Assembly (NCBI RefSeq): GCF_900187305.1
Contig: NZ_LT906434.1
Location: 124,001 to 188,000, forward strand
Direction of reading: 5' to 3'
Length of the DNA stretch: 64,000 nt
From: Neisseria zoodegmatis
Lineage (GTDB): Bacteria; Pseudomonadota; Gammaproteobacteria; Burkholderiales; Neisseriaceae
Shown here in pieces: positions 13,567-21,075 of the stretch. The notes below the pieces were generated by a model. That model searched no databases. It had not been told where the DNA came from and worked only from the letters and a program-made list of their open reading frames with translations. How positions within the stretch are numbered: the stretch's first letter is position 1; every line of letters starts with the position of its first letter. The translations under genes were made by a program, and so were the position numbers.

Positions 13567-13784
13567 AGCCTCTTCCCAAACCGTTATCCGACAATCATCT
13601 AAATCCCGATTTTCGCCAAACGGTTCAAAAAGATGCCAGAGCAGACTATATCACAGCGGCTTGGTTTTAATCGCTTGAATATCTGAGTAAAAAATTTCGC
13701 CAACCTTGCAGCTTTCGTATGTTTGCTGCGGGTTGGCGCTGATTTGTTATTCCGCCCAAACAAATAGGTAGCATATGCTCAAGA
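13567..13784 (-). promoter_or_regulatory. Candidate leader of array A
   Basis: This gene-free stretch adjoins the best-preserved repeat of array A, on the side where a type I-C leader is expected. On the minus strand a -10-like TATAGT lies near 13645. Leader identity is inference; the true cas-linked leader is not in the window for comparison. Confidence 0.35.
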
Positions 13785-13811
13785 AGCCGTCTGAAAATTT
13801 TCAGACGGCCT
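13785..13811. terminator. Inverted uptake-sequence terminator after the RTX gene
   Basis: AGCCGTCTGAAAA faces TTTTCAGACGGCT-like arms with almost no loop, just downstream of the minus-strand RTX gene. Confidence 0.7.
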
Positions 13812-13833
13812 CAATTGCCTATTTAACAAGCAA

Positions 13834-15909
13834 TCAAATCATAAGAACGATGGGATCGTCCGATACGGAGGCCGTGGCCGTATTTCGATAGGCGTAATCT
13901 GTTCCAGCGGCAGGCTGGGCGGCTTGGGTTGCGGTTTCGGCGGGTGTGCCGAGCGCTGCTTCCAGTTTGCTGTTGATTTTGCTTTCCAACAAGTCATAGG
14001 CAACGGTTCCCGAGTCGAACACAAACGATTTAACGGATACGTTTTTTTGGTTGTCGAGCTGTTTTTCAATAGTGAGCATGTCTGCGCTGTCTTTGAAGCC
14101 GATCACCCAATCGGTCTGCATGCCTGACGGATGGGTGATTTTTTTGAGCGTTAAATCTTGCGGGGTGATGCCTTTGCTGAAACGGACGATGTTGCTGCCT
14201 TCCCAATCGCTGATTGTGTCTCTGCCGTAATCTTTTCCGAAGATATAGGTGTCGTTGCCGGCTCCGCCGAAGAGAGTGTCGTCGCCCTCGCCTCCGTTGA
14301 GGGTATCGTTGCCCCACAAGCCGTGCAGCAAGTCGTCTCCGTTGCCGCCTGTGAGCAGGTTGCCGTTTACGTCGCCGAAGAACATGCGGTCTTCGGGGTC
14401 GGGCAGGTCTTTCAGGGCGAATTTGATGGTGTGGGTGGCATCATCGCTGAGGGTGCGTTCGGGATCGAACGAGTGGAATTTAAAGCGGATTTCAGCTTCG
14501 CTTGCGCCTTTGTTGGGGATGAACACCAAGTCTTCGCTGTCTGAAACGTAGAAGCGGTCTGCTTTCACCCATTGCCGTATGCTGCCGTCTGAAGACATAT
14601 AAGCTAAGCGGCCGCCGATGACTTTTTCGATATCGTAGCTGTGCTCGGGATGCTCGTTGCCTGCGCCGATGCCGAAAACGGCTTCGCTGAGGCGGTAGGC
14701 GTTGTTGTTGTCGATGGCAACGGTTTTGGTATTGCCTTGAATGCCGACGGCGGCTTCCAATTGCCACGGTTTGTATGTGGCGGAATCAAATACGAAGTTT
14801 TGAATGGCGGCATCGTCGCCGTGTACGTTTTGATTGTGGATGAGTAACAGGTCTTGCGTGCCTTTGAGGCCGATTTTCCAGATACTGCCAATGTTGCCGT
14901 CTTTCAATACATCGACTTTGATGTCCAAATCTTGGGGGCGGATTCCTTTGCCGAAGCGGACGGTGTTGTTTCCTTCGGGGTCGGAAAGGGTTTCGATGCC
15001 GGGGATGCGGTAGTCGATGATGGTATCTCTGCCGTAGCCTCTGTCGAAGAAGTAGGTATCGTCGCCTTTACCGCCGAAAAGTGTGTCGTCGCCTTTGCCG
15101 CCGTCGAGATAGTCGTTGCCGTCGTTTTTATCGCGCCAGTATAACTGTCCTTCTTCGTTTTTCAGCGGGCGGGCGTCTATGTCGCCGATTAAGCGGTCGT
15201 TGCCCAAGCCGCCGTACAGTTTGTCGCTGCCGTCGCCGCCGCGTACGTCGTCGTTGCCGCCTTTGCCGTCCACCACATCATCGCCGCTGCCGCCGCGCAA
15301 AAGGTTGCCTGCGGCATTGCCGGTAATGGTGTTGTTGTCGTTGTTGCCCGTGGCTTTGATGGCTTTATCGCCCACTAAAGTCAGGTTTTCGACATGCTCG
15401 GGTAAAACATAATCGGCGCTGCTGAATACGCTGTCGGTGCCTTGATTAACTAATTCGATAATCTTGTCGTTGGAGTCGTCCACTTGATAGATATCGCTGC
15501 CGGTGCCGCCGACCATCAGGTCTGCGCCTTTTCCGCCGTCTAAATAATCGTTACCGCCGTAGCCGTATAAATCGTCTTTGCCGTCGTAGCCCATCAAGCG
15601 GTTGCGGTTTTCATTGCCGACAATGGCGTTGTTCAGCTCGTTACCGGAGCCGTCGAGCGCAGCTTTGCCGACTAAAAACAGGTTTTCGACATTTTTCGGC
15701 AGGGTGTAAGGTACGCTGCTGTATATGGTGTCTATGCCCCGGTTGATCTTCTCAATCACGCGGTCTTGCGGATGGGTAACGCGGAAAATATTGTCACCGT
15801 CATCGCCGTACATCACTTGAGGCGAGCGGCTTACCTGCTCTGATTTCAAAGCCTTTGTATCGGGTTGTCCGTCTTTTGCGGCCACTACTGAAGTTTTTTT
15901 GTTGCTCAT
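13834..15909 (-). CDS. RTX-type calcium-binding repeat protein, probably secreted by a type I system
   Basis: The 691-residue acidic protein carries clusters of glycine-aspartate nonapeptides (GGKGDDTLFGG and similar) near residues 100-140, 190-250, 270-300 and 505-560. These form calcium-binding parallel beta rolls. Between them lie copies of the hemolysin-associated module around NTVRFGKGIRPQDL and its second copy near residue 580. There is no N-terminal signal peptide, as expected for type I secretion with a C-terminal signal. Start is supported by AAGGAAG. No transporter genes are adjacent, so export would rely on genes elsewhere. No enzymatic domain is visible; adhesion or toxin roles are possible. 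Confidence 0.8.
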   Translation of the reverse strand: MSNKKTSVVAAKDGQPDTKALKSEQVSRSPQVMYGDDGDNIFRVTHPQDRVIEKINRGIDTIYSSVPYTLPKNVENLFLVGKAALDGSGNELNNAIVGNENRNRLMGYDGKDDLYGYGGNDYLDGGKGADLMVGGTGSDIYQVDDSNDKIIELVNQGTDSVFSSADYVLPEHVENLTLVGDKAIKATGNNDNNTITGNAAGNLLRGGSGDDVVDGKGGNDDVRGGDGSDKLYGGLGNDRLIGDIDARPLKNEEGQLYWRDKNDGNDYLDGGKGDDTLFGGKGDDTYFFDRGYGRDTIIDYRIPGIETLSDPEGNNTVRFGKGIRPQDLDIKVDVLKDGNIGSIWKIGLKGTQDLLLIHNQNVHGDDAAIQNFVFDSATYKPWQLEAAVGIQGNTKTVAIDNNNAYRLSEAVFGIGAGNEHPEHSYDIEKVIGGRLAYMSSDGSIRQWVKADRFYVSDSEDLVFIPNKGASEAEIRFKFHSFDPERTLSDDATHTIKFALKDLPDPEDRMFFGDVNGNLLTGGNGDDLLHGLWGNDTLNGGEGDDTLFGGAGNDTYIFGKDYGRDTISDWEGSNIVRFSKGITPQDLTLKKITHPSGMQTDWVIGFKDSADMLTIEKQLDNQKNVSVKSFVFDSGTVAYDLLESKINSKLEAALGTPAETATQAAQPAAGTDYAYRNTATASVSDDPIVLMI

Positions 15910-16506
15910 GATACTTCCTTATCAAAAAATCAAGTTGAATCTTCATTCGTGAGACAAAACGAGGCCCTTAAGGTTTGATGTAAAACATCCAATTGAAATA
16001 ATATTAATATTGAATATATTTACGTTGATATTATAATGTACAAATATTTGTAATCATAAGATATTTTTATTATTTATTTTCAAACAATAACAAAATGGCA
16101 AGCAAAAAAATTCCCTGCAAAAAGCCAATTTGAGCAGGGAAGTTTCAGCCGTTTTGAAACGTGAAGGCCAACGGTTTTTTCAGACGGCCTCGAAGCAAGA
16201 TTTTTCAGCTTTATTGAGCCAAAGCAATACAGACATGAATTTATGGTTTATTCCGTGAAGTTATACGCGTTTTGCTATAAAATGCCTGCATATAAAAGCA
16301 ATTAATTACTCACGCTATTCGGGTTAACCGGCACGCGAAACCGACCGAAAAAACGCTGTTCGGCCATGCTTTCATGCCGTTTGCGCCCGAATTCCCGACG
16401 AAACGGGCTTAAAACTGTACAATGGCCTAAGTTTCACAGCAGTAAATCCATACACCGCAAACCCTATCATTCTTTTACCTACCCTTGCCCACTGGAGCGC
16501 CGCAAC
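15910..16506. other. AT-rich divergent intergenic region
   Basis: About 600 nt without a convincing gene separate the RTX gene from the permease gene. The left part is very AT-rich and probably holds the RTX promoter. One uptake sequence lies near 16181. The upstream in-frame extension of the permease frame lacks membrane-protein character and is not accepted as coding. Confidence 0.6.
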
Positions 16507-18048
16507 ATGATGGCCGTCCGTTCCTTCTTTACGACTTTGCTGCTGGCTGTGCTGCCGCTCGGCTTTCTTGCCGTGATGGTGGTTGCGCCTTTGCTGGCTT
16601 TGGCGTTTTACGAAAACCAAGGGTTGGTGTGGCAGGTATTGCAAGACGAATACATTCAGATGCGTATCGGTTGGACAACGCTTCAGGCGGCTCTTACCTG
16701 CCTGTTCACGCTGCTGCTGGGCGTGCCTGTGGCTTGGACGCTCGCCCGTTTGGAATTTCGCGGAAGAAGATGGATTCTGCGGCTGCTGATGCTGCCTTTC
16801 GTGATGCCCACACTGGTGGCCGGCATGGGCGTGTTGGCTTTGTTCGGGCCGCGCGGGTTGCTGTGGGCAGGCTGGGAAGACACGCCTTACCTGCTGCTTT
16901 ACGGCAATGTTTTTTTCAACCTTCCCGTGCTCATCCGCGCCGCTTACCAAGGCTTTCTGCAAGTACCCGCCGCACGCCTTGAAACAGCCCGAACCCTCGG
17001 TGCGGGCACATGGCAGCGTTTTTGGCATGTTGAACGCCCCGTGCTGCAACCTTGGCTCGCAGGCGGCATGTGTTTGGTGTTTTTATACTGTTTTTCAGGC
17101 TTCGGATTGGCCTTGCTGCTCGGCGGCAACCGCTACGCCACCATAGAAGTCGAAATCTACCAACTGATTGCCTACGAACTGGATACAGCCACCGCTTCCG
17201 TGCTGGTTTGGCTGGTATTGCTTATCACCGCACTGGCCGGCATCGCCTACGCTTGGCTAAGCCGCCGAACCGCCTCCGGCAGAAACATCCGCCCGCTGAC
17301 GCCGGAACCGCCGCGCACCCGCACCCAAAAAACCATGTTGGCCGCCACACTCGCCCTGCTGGGCTTATGCTGTGCCTTACCGCTGTTGGCCGTGTGTTTT
17401 CAAGCGGCATCGGCCGGCGCTTCATGGCAGGTTTGGCAGGAAGCCGACACCCTTGCCGCCGCATGGAACACCCTGCGATTTACCTTTTCGGCCATGCTCG
17501 CCGCCATACTGCTCGGCATCCTCCACGCCGCACTCGCGCGCCGCGTTGTATGGATACGCGGGTTAACCTTTCTGCCGTTTATGGTATCGCCCGTATGCGT
17601 AGCATTCGGCCTGCTGCTGCTTTATCCCGAATGGACAGCCTCTCTGCCCCTGCTCATTGCCACCTACGCCCTGCTGGCCTACCCCTTTATCACCAAAGAC
17701 ATACTGGCCGCATGGGACGCCCTCCCCCCCAACTATACCGCCGCCGCACGCAGCATGGGCGCAAACCCCTTTCAGACGGCCCTTTACGTTACCGCCCCAC
17801 TGCTGCTGCCTTCCCTCCGCCGCGGCCTTACCCTCGCCGCCGCCACCTGCGTGGGCGAATTTGCCGCCACCCTGTTTTTATCCCGCCCCGAATGGCAAAC
17901 CCTTACCACCTTCATTTACCGCTATCTCGGCACGGCCGGCAGCGACAACCACGACCGCGCCATGGTACTCACCGCCATCCTGATGCTGCTCGCCTTTATC
18001 GTCTTCCTACTGCTCGACTCGACAGAAAAGAAACAACAGGCCGTCTGA
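16507..18048 (+). CDS. ABC transporter permease of the ThiP/FbpB type
   Basis: This 513-residue inner-membrane protein is a fusion of two permease halves, with about twelve membrane segments. Each half has an EAA-type ATPase-contact loop: around ETARTLGAG and around AARSMGANP. That architecture is shared by thiamine (ThiP) and ferric-iron (FbpB) importers. I start it at the ATG at 16507, since upstream residues are charged and unlike a permease. The ATPase gene follows after 13 nt. No substrate-binding protein gene is in the window, so thiamine versus iron cannot be settled here. Confidence 0.8.
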   Translation: MMAVRSFFTTLLLAVLPLGFLAVMVVAPLLALAFYENQGLVWQVLQDEYIQMRIGWTTLQAALTCLFTLLLGVPVAWTLARLEFRGRRWILRLLMLPFVMPTLVAGMGVLALFGPRGLLWAGWEDTPYLLLYGNVFFNLPVLIRAAYQGFLQVPAARLETARTLGAGTWQRFWHVERPVLQPWLAGGMCLVFLYCFSGFGLALLLGGNRYATIEVEIYQLIAYELDTATASVLVWLVLLITALAGIAYAWLSRRTASGRNIRPLTPEPPRTRTQKTMLAATLALLGLCCALPLLAVCFQAASAGASWQVWQEADTLAAAWNTLRFTFSAMLAAILLGILHAALARRVVWIRGLTFLPFMVSPVCVAFGLLLLYPEWTASLPLLIATYALLAYPFITKDILAAWDALPPNYTAAARSMGANPFQTALYVTAPLLLPSLRRGLTLAAATCVGEFAATLFLSRPEWQTLTTFIYRYLGTAGSDNHDRAMVLTAILMLLAFIVFLLLDSTEKKQQAV

Positions 18049-18061
18049 AAAAGGAAAACCC

Positions 18062-19033
18062 ATGCTGCAACTCAAACACATCAACAAACACTACGGCAGC
18101 AAAACCGTGGCCGACAACATCACACTCGAAGTAGCAAAAGGCCACATTCTCGCCATACTCGGCCGCTCCGGCTGCGGCAAATCCACCCTGCTCAAAATCA
18201 CCGCCGGGCTTGTCGAACCCGACAGCGGCGAAGTATGGATAAACGGCAGCAACCTCACCCGCACCCCGCCCGAGCACCGCCGCATCTCACTCGTCTTCCA
18301 AGACTACGCCCTGCTGCCCCATCTCAACGCCCTCCAAAACGTCGCCTTCGGCCTCAAAATGCAAGGCGTCCACCAAGCAGAAGCCCGCCAAAAAGCACAA
18401 GCCATGCTCACCGAAGTCGGCCTCGCAGACGAAGCACAACGCCGCACCCACAGCCTTTCCGGCGGCGAACAACAACGCGTCGCCCTCGCCCGCGCCCTCG
18501 TAACCGACCCCAAACTCATGCTGCTCGACGAACCCTTCTCCAGCCTCGACACTGGTTTGCGCCAACAACTGCGCCAGCTCACCGCCAACCACATCCGCCA
18601 CCGCAACATTCCCGCCGTTTTAGTGACCCACGACCCCGAAGAAGCCTTCGCCCTTGCCGACCAAATCGCCCTCATGCACAACGGCCGAATCATCCAACTC
18701 GCCGCCCCCGGCGCACTCATCGCCGCCCCCTCCGACGCCCGCTCCGCCCGTTTGATCGGCGCCGACAACGTCAACGACACCCGCTACATTCCCCGACAAG
18801 CCATACACTTCAACCACCCTCAAGGACAAAACGCCAAAATCACCGCCCACACCCGCCTGCCCGACCGCAGCCTACTCATACTCATCCACCCGCAACACGG
18901 CGAAATACAGCTGCACCTCGATCCCTCGGAAACCCATAATCTCAACCTACAACCCGGCAGCGAATGGCCGCTTTGGGTGAATGCACGGAAAATTGTTTGG
19001 TTTCAGCAGGATACAGATTTTCAAACATACTAA
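18062..19033 (+). CDS. ABC transporter ATP-binding protein, partner of the upstream permease
   Basis: The 323-residue ATPase has Walker A GRSGCGKST (34-42), signature LSGGE (132-136), Walker B LMLLDEP (152-158) and the switch histidine His190. After residue 235 it continues with about 85 residues of TOBE-like beta structure, which FbpC/PotA-type subunits have and the short ThiQ lacks. It should power import through the permease encoded 13 nt upstream. The short gap contains an uptake sequence that merges into the ribosome site AAAAGGAAAA. Confidence 0.88.
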   Translation: MLQLKHINKHYGSKTVADNITLEVAKGHILAILGRSGCGKSTLLKITAGLVEPDSGEVWINGSNLTRTPPEHRRISLVFQDYALLPHLNALQNVAFGLKMQGVHQAEARQKAQAMLTEVGLADEAQRRTHSLSGGEQQRVALARALVTDPKLMLLDEPFSSLDTGLRQQLRQLTANHIRHRNIPAVLVTHDPEEAFALADQIALMHNGRIIQLAAPGALIAAPSDARSARLIGADNVNDTRYIPRQAIHFNHPQGQNAKITAHTRLPDRSLLILIHPQHGEIQLHLDPSETHNLNLQPGSEWPLWVNARKIVWFQQDTDFQTY

Positions 19034-19043
19034 AAAAACCGAG

Positions 19044-19130
19044 AGGCCGTCTGAAAATATTTCAGCTAATTCATTTAGTTTGTAGCTGGATTTTTAGGTA
19101 TTTGGAAATAGATGATTTTTCAGACGGCCT
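19044..19130. terminator. Long-loop inverted uptake-sequence pair after the ABC operon
   Basis: AGGCCGTCTGAAAA at the left end faces a complementary copy at the right end, about 58 nt apart. The long loop makes termination less certain than for the tight pairs. Confidence 0.45.
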
Positions 19131-19180
19131 CAGATAAGTCGTCTGTTTCTTTTGGGGATTTAAAACGGTAACGTTTGAAT

Positions 19181-19413
19181 TTTTCAATGATTAGGCGGCT
19201 GAGGGCAGCTGACGATTTTTTTTCAAGTTGGCCGGCTTGTTTTTGTAGTTTCAACACACAGCCGCCCGAAGGCGGCTGATATTGCATCCGCTATGCTTTT
19301 TTCTTCGTCTGTATGTTTCAACACACAGCCGCCCGAAGGCGGCTGAATTTTCACTTTGCGGCCGCGTCCGGCCATGCCGCCGTTTCAACACACAGCCGCC
19401 CGAAGGCGGCTGA
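19181..19413 (-). CRISPR. CRISPR array B, severed trailer end: 1 degenerate + 3 intact repeats
   Basis: Intact 32-nt repeats start at 19248, 19315 and 19382. Each begins GTTTCAACACACAG, continues CCGCCCGAAGG and ends CGGCTGA. A decayed copy at 19181-19212 keeps about 20 of 32 positions, marking the trailer. Spacers are 35 nt. The spacer after the repeat at 19382 is interrupted after TCCGC by the prophage and resumes at 60692. These units are the same family as 60727-64000, so both are one array split by insertion. Confidence 0.95.
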
Positions 19414-19418
19414 TCCGC
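19414..19418. repeat. Target-site duplication, left copy (TCCGC)
   Basis: TCCGC immediately precedes the terminal TG of the prophage and is repeated after its terminal CA at 60692-60696. Five-base duplications are the rule for Mu-type transposition. Confidence 0.92.
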
Positions 19419-19579
19419 TGTGGGGTGGTGTTAGTTTTGTCATGTGATATACAACTACATAAAACGCGAAAAATTTAAGGAAATCAAAAAATAACGAAAA
19501 AATCAGGTGAAAATTTAAAACGCAAAAAAACGCGCAAAAATGATTGAAATATGCTCATTTTTGCGCGTTTTTTGTCATG
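19419..19579. other. Prophage left end with candidate transposase sites
   Basis: TTTTGTCATG occurs at 19435-19444 and 19570-19579. The same decamer, or a one-base variant, recurs three times at the right end, so it is the likely core of the MuA binding sites. No gene lies in this end. Confidence 0.7.
19525..19573. terminator. 19-bp perfect-stem terminator behind the repressor
   Basis: AAAAAACGCGCAAAAATGA (19525-19543) and its perfect complement (19555-19573) enclose an 11-nt loop. A-runs and T-runs on both sides make it bidirectional. It ends repressor transcription and may stop host transcription entering; its right edge overlaps the second transposase site. Confidence 0.85.
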
Positions 19580-19606
19580 GAATAATCGTGGAATTATCAG
19601 ATTCGA

Positions 19607-20494
19607 TTATTTGGCTATGCCACAGCTCCACAGGTAGCGTCCAAGTATCTCGAAATCATGCGGCTCGGTTTGGGATAAATCCAACTCTGTTGTTGGATAT
19701 ATCCCTTTGTTCGGGTTATCACTAATAATGTTAAAGGTGTGGGCATTCAGGCGTTGTAGGCGTTTGATTCTGATCTCGTCGTATTGTCGGAAGAGATAGA
19801 TACCTTCCTCTGTGTATTTGGCAGTTGCACACCATAAAACCGTGCCAAGGTCGATTAAAGTGGGAAACATGCTGTCGCCTTTGACGCGCGTGCAGAAGCA
19901 GCGGTTTGGGTTTACGCCTAAGTGTTTGAAAAATGAAGCTCTAAACCACATTGCTTCGGTTTCTTCCGCCTGCCATGAGATTGTGCCGTTGCCCGCGCTG
20001 CCAAACACGTTGATGTGATAGCGGACAGGCACGATATTGGCGGTATCTTGATGAGAAGCCCATGCTTTATAACCGGACACCAAATCTTCCATGCTGGCCG
20101 GTATGGGGTCGGTTGAATAGATGGCCGCTATTTCACGCTGTTTATTGGGTGCGGATGATGCGGCGTTACTTATATATATACTTTTATATATACTTTCATC
20201 CGTCGCAGCTTGTGATATTTCTTCCGCAGCCTCTTCAAACAGGTTTAATAGTCCTTTTTCTATCAATTCTTCAATGACATAACCCGGTAAGATGTATATG
20301 GTTTTATTGCCACCCTTACCGCCCTTTCCGGGTACTACTCTTGATGCCCATTGTTCGGACTGTGCGCGCAGCTTTATGCCGGGTCCTGATTTTGGTAGAG
20401 ATGTAAGTGTTATTCCTTGCTCTGCCAATTGCTCAATCAGCTTATGTAATTCATAGGCCCCAAGTTCTATATTTTGGGAAAAATCCACTTTCAT
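19607..20494 (-). CDS. Mu-type phage repressor with S24 (LexA-like) self-cleavage domain
   Basis: The 295-residue protein should keep the lytic genes off. The first 70 residues resemble the Mu-type winged DNA-binding domain; the wing GKGGKGG is almost shared with the MuA homolog encoded divergently. Residues 155-290 form an S24 peptidase with Ser208 (in KGDSM) and Lys244 (in IRIK). Ala167-Gly168 in the motif GSAGNG is a likely cleavage site, so RecA-dependent SOS induction is probable. I start at the ATG at 20494 with GGAG upstream; an in-frame ATG at 20527 lacks support. Confidence 0.88.
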   Translation of the reverse strand: MKVDFSQNIELGAYELHKLIEQLAEQGITLTSLPKSGPGIKLRAQSEQWASRVVPGKGGKGGNKTIYILPGYVIEELIEKGLLNLFEEAAEEISQAATDESIYKSIYISNAASSAPNKQREIAAIYSTDPIPASMEDLVSGYKAWASHQDTANIVPVRYHINVFGSAGNGTISWQAEETEAMWFRASFFKHLGVNPNRCFCTRVKGDSMFPTLIDLGTVLWCATAKYTEEGIYLFRQYDEIRIKRLQRLNAHTFNIISDNPNKGIYPTTELDLSQTEPHDFEILGRYLWSCGIAK

Positions 20495-20504
20495 ACTCCA
20501 TTTA

Positions 20505-20650
20505 AAAGTATAAAAGACAAGTATCAAAGTGCTTTTATACTTTATTTCTTTTTAAATCATATAGTTGCTTAATTTTCACTTTTATTCTTACTTTTATACT
20601 TTGCATCAATCAACTTTGATACTATAATGCGTTTAAAAGTAGCAAACAAG
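20505..20650. promoter_or_regulatory. Operator region between repressor and early operon
   Basis: The divergent region holds repeated related words: AAAGTATAAAAG (20506-), GTATCAAAG (20521-), CTTTTATACTTT (20532-), CTTTTATACTTTG (20591-) and CTTTGATAC (20614-). Repeats in both orientations around an early promoter are what a Mu repressor/MuA enhancer-operator would look like. Which protein binds which copy is not known. Confidence 0.6.
20601..20628 (+). promoter_or_regulatory. Candidate early promoter
   Basis: TTGCAT (20601-20606), 16 bp, then TATAAT (20623-20628), overlapping the operator repeats and facing ner-A-B. The leader before ner is about 200 nt and has no gene. Confidence 0.55.
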
Positions 20651-20829
20651 AAATCTAAACAGATTTTAGCTGATTCTACATCGTTCTTTAACAATTTGGA
20701 AAAAAGAGCCGAAAACGCAGATAAACGGTACTTTTACAGAGACTGTTTAACAGACCGTCTAAGAAATTGGACGGTCGATTAAGCGGTTTACTTATATTTC
20801 AAAGTAATAAAGTACAAAAGGAAAAAACA

Positions 20830-21075
20830 ATGCACCCAGAATTGATTAAAGCAAAGCTGCGTATAAAAGGTTTCAGCCTTACTGATGTAGCAAAGCAAGA
20901 AAAGGTTGGGGAGCATGCTGTTAGGAAAGCATTACGGCAGCCCAGCCTATCTGGCGAGAAAGCAATAGCAAATGTATTAGGCAAAGAGTTACACGAGCTT
21001 TGGCCTGATAGATGGACGATAGACGGTAAAAGAATACGCCCTAGATGGGCACATCTTTATAAGGAAGCATCATGA
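20830..21075 (+). CDS. Ner-like DNA-binding protein
   Basis: The 81-residue protein has the Ner/Nlp helix-turn-helix pattern: LRIKGFSLTDVAKQ, then VRKALRQPSLSGEKAIANVLG, the first a sensor and the second a recognition unit with a conserved PS. In Mu-like phages Ner limits early transcription and favours lytic growth. I use the ATG at 20830, preceded by AAAGGAAAAAAC. Its stop overlaps the start of the transposase gene by 4 nt. Confidence 0.85.
   Translation: MHPELIKAKLRIKGFSLTDVAKQEKVGEHAVRKALRQPSLSGEKAIANVLGKELHELWPDRWTIDGKRIRPRWAHLYKEAS

Noticed and set aside
16366..16506. Upstream extension of the permease gene
   Set aside because: The extra residues are charged and irregular, and permeases of this type start close to their first membrane segment at 16507.
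17052..18134. Long arginine/histidine-rich frame inside the permease gene
   Set aside because: It is a GC-rich shadow of the permease frame.
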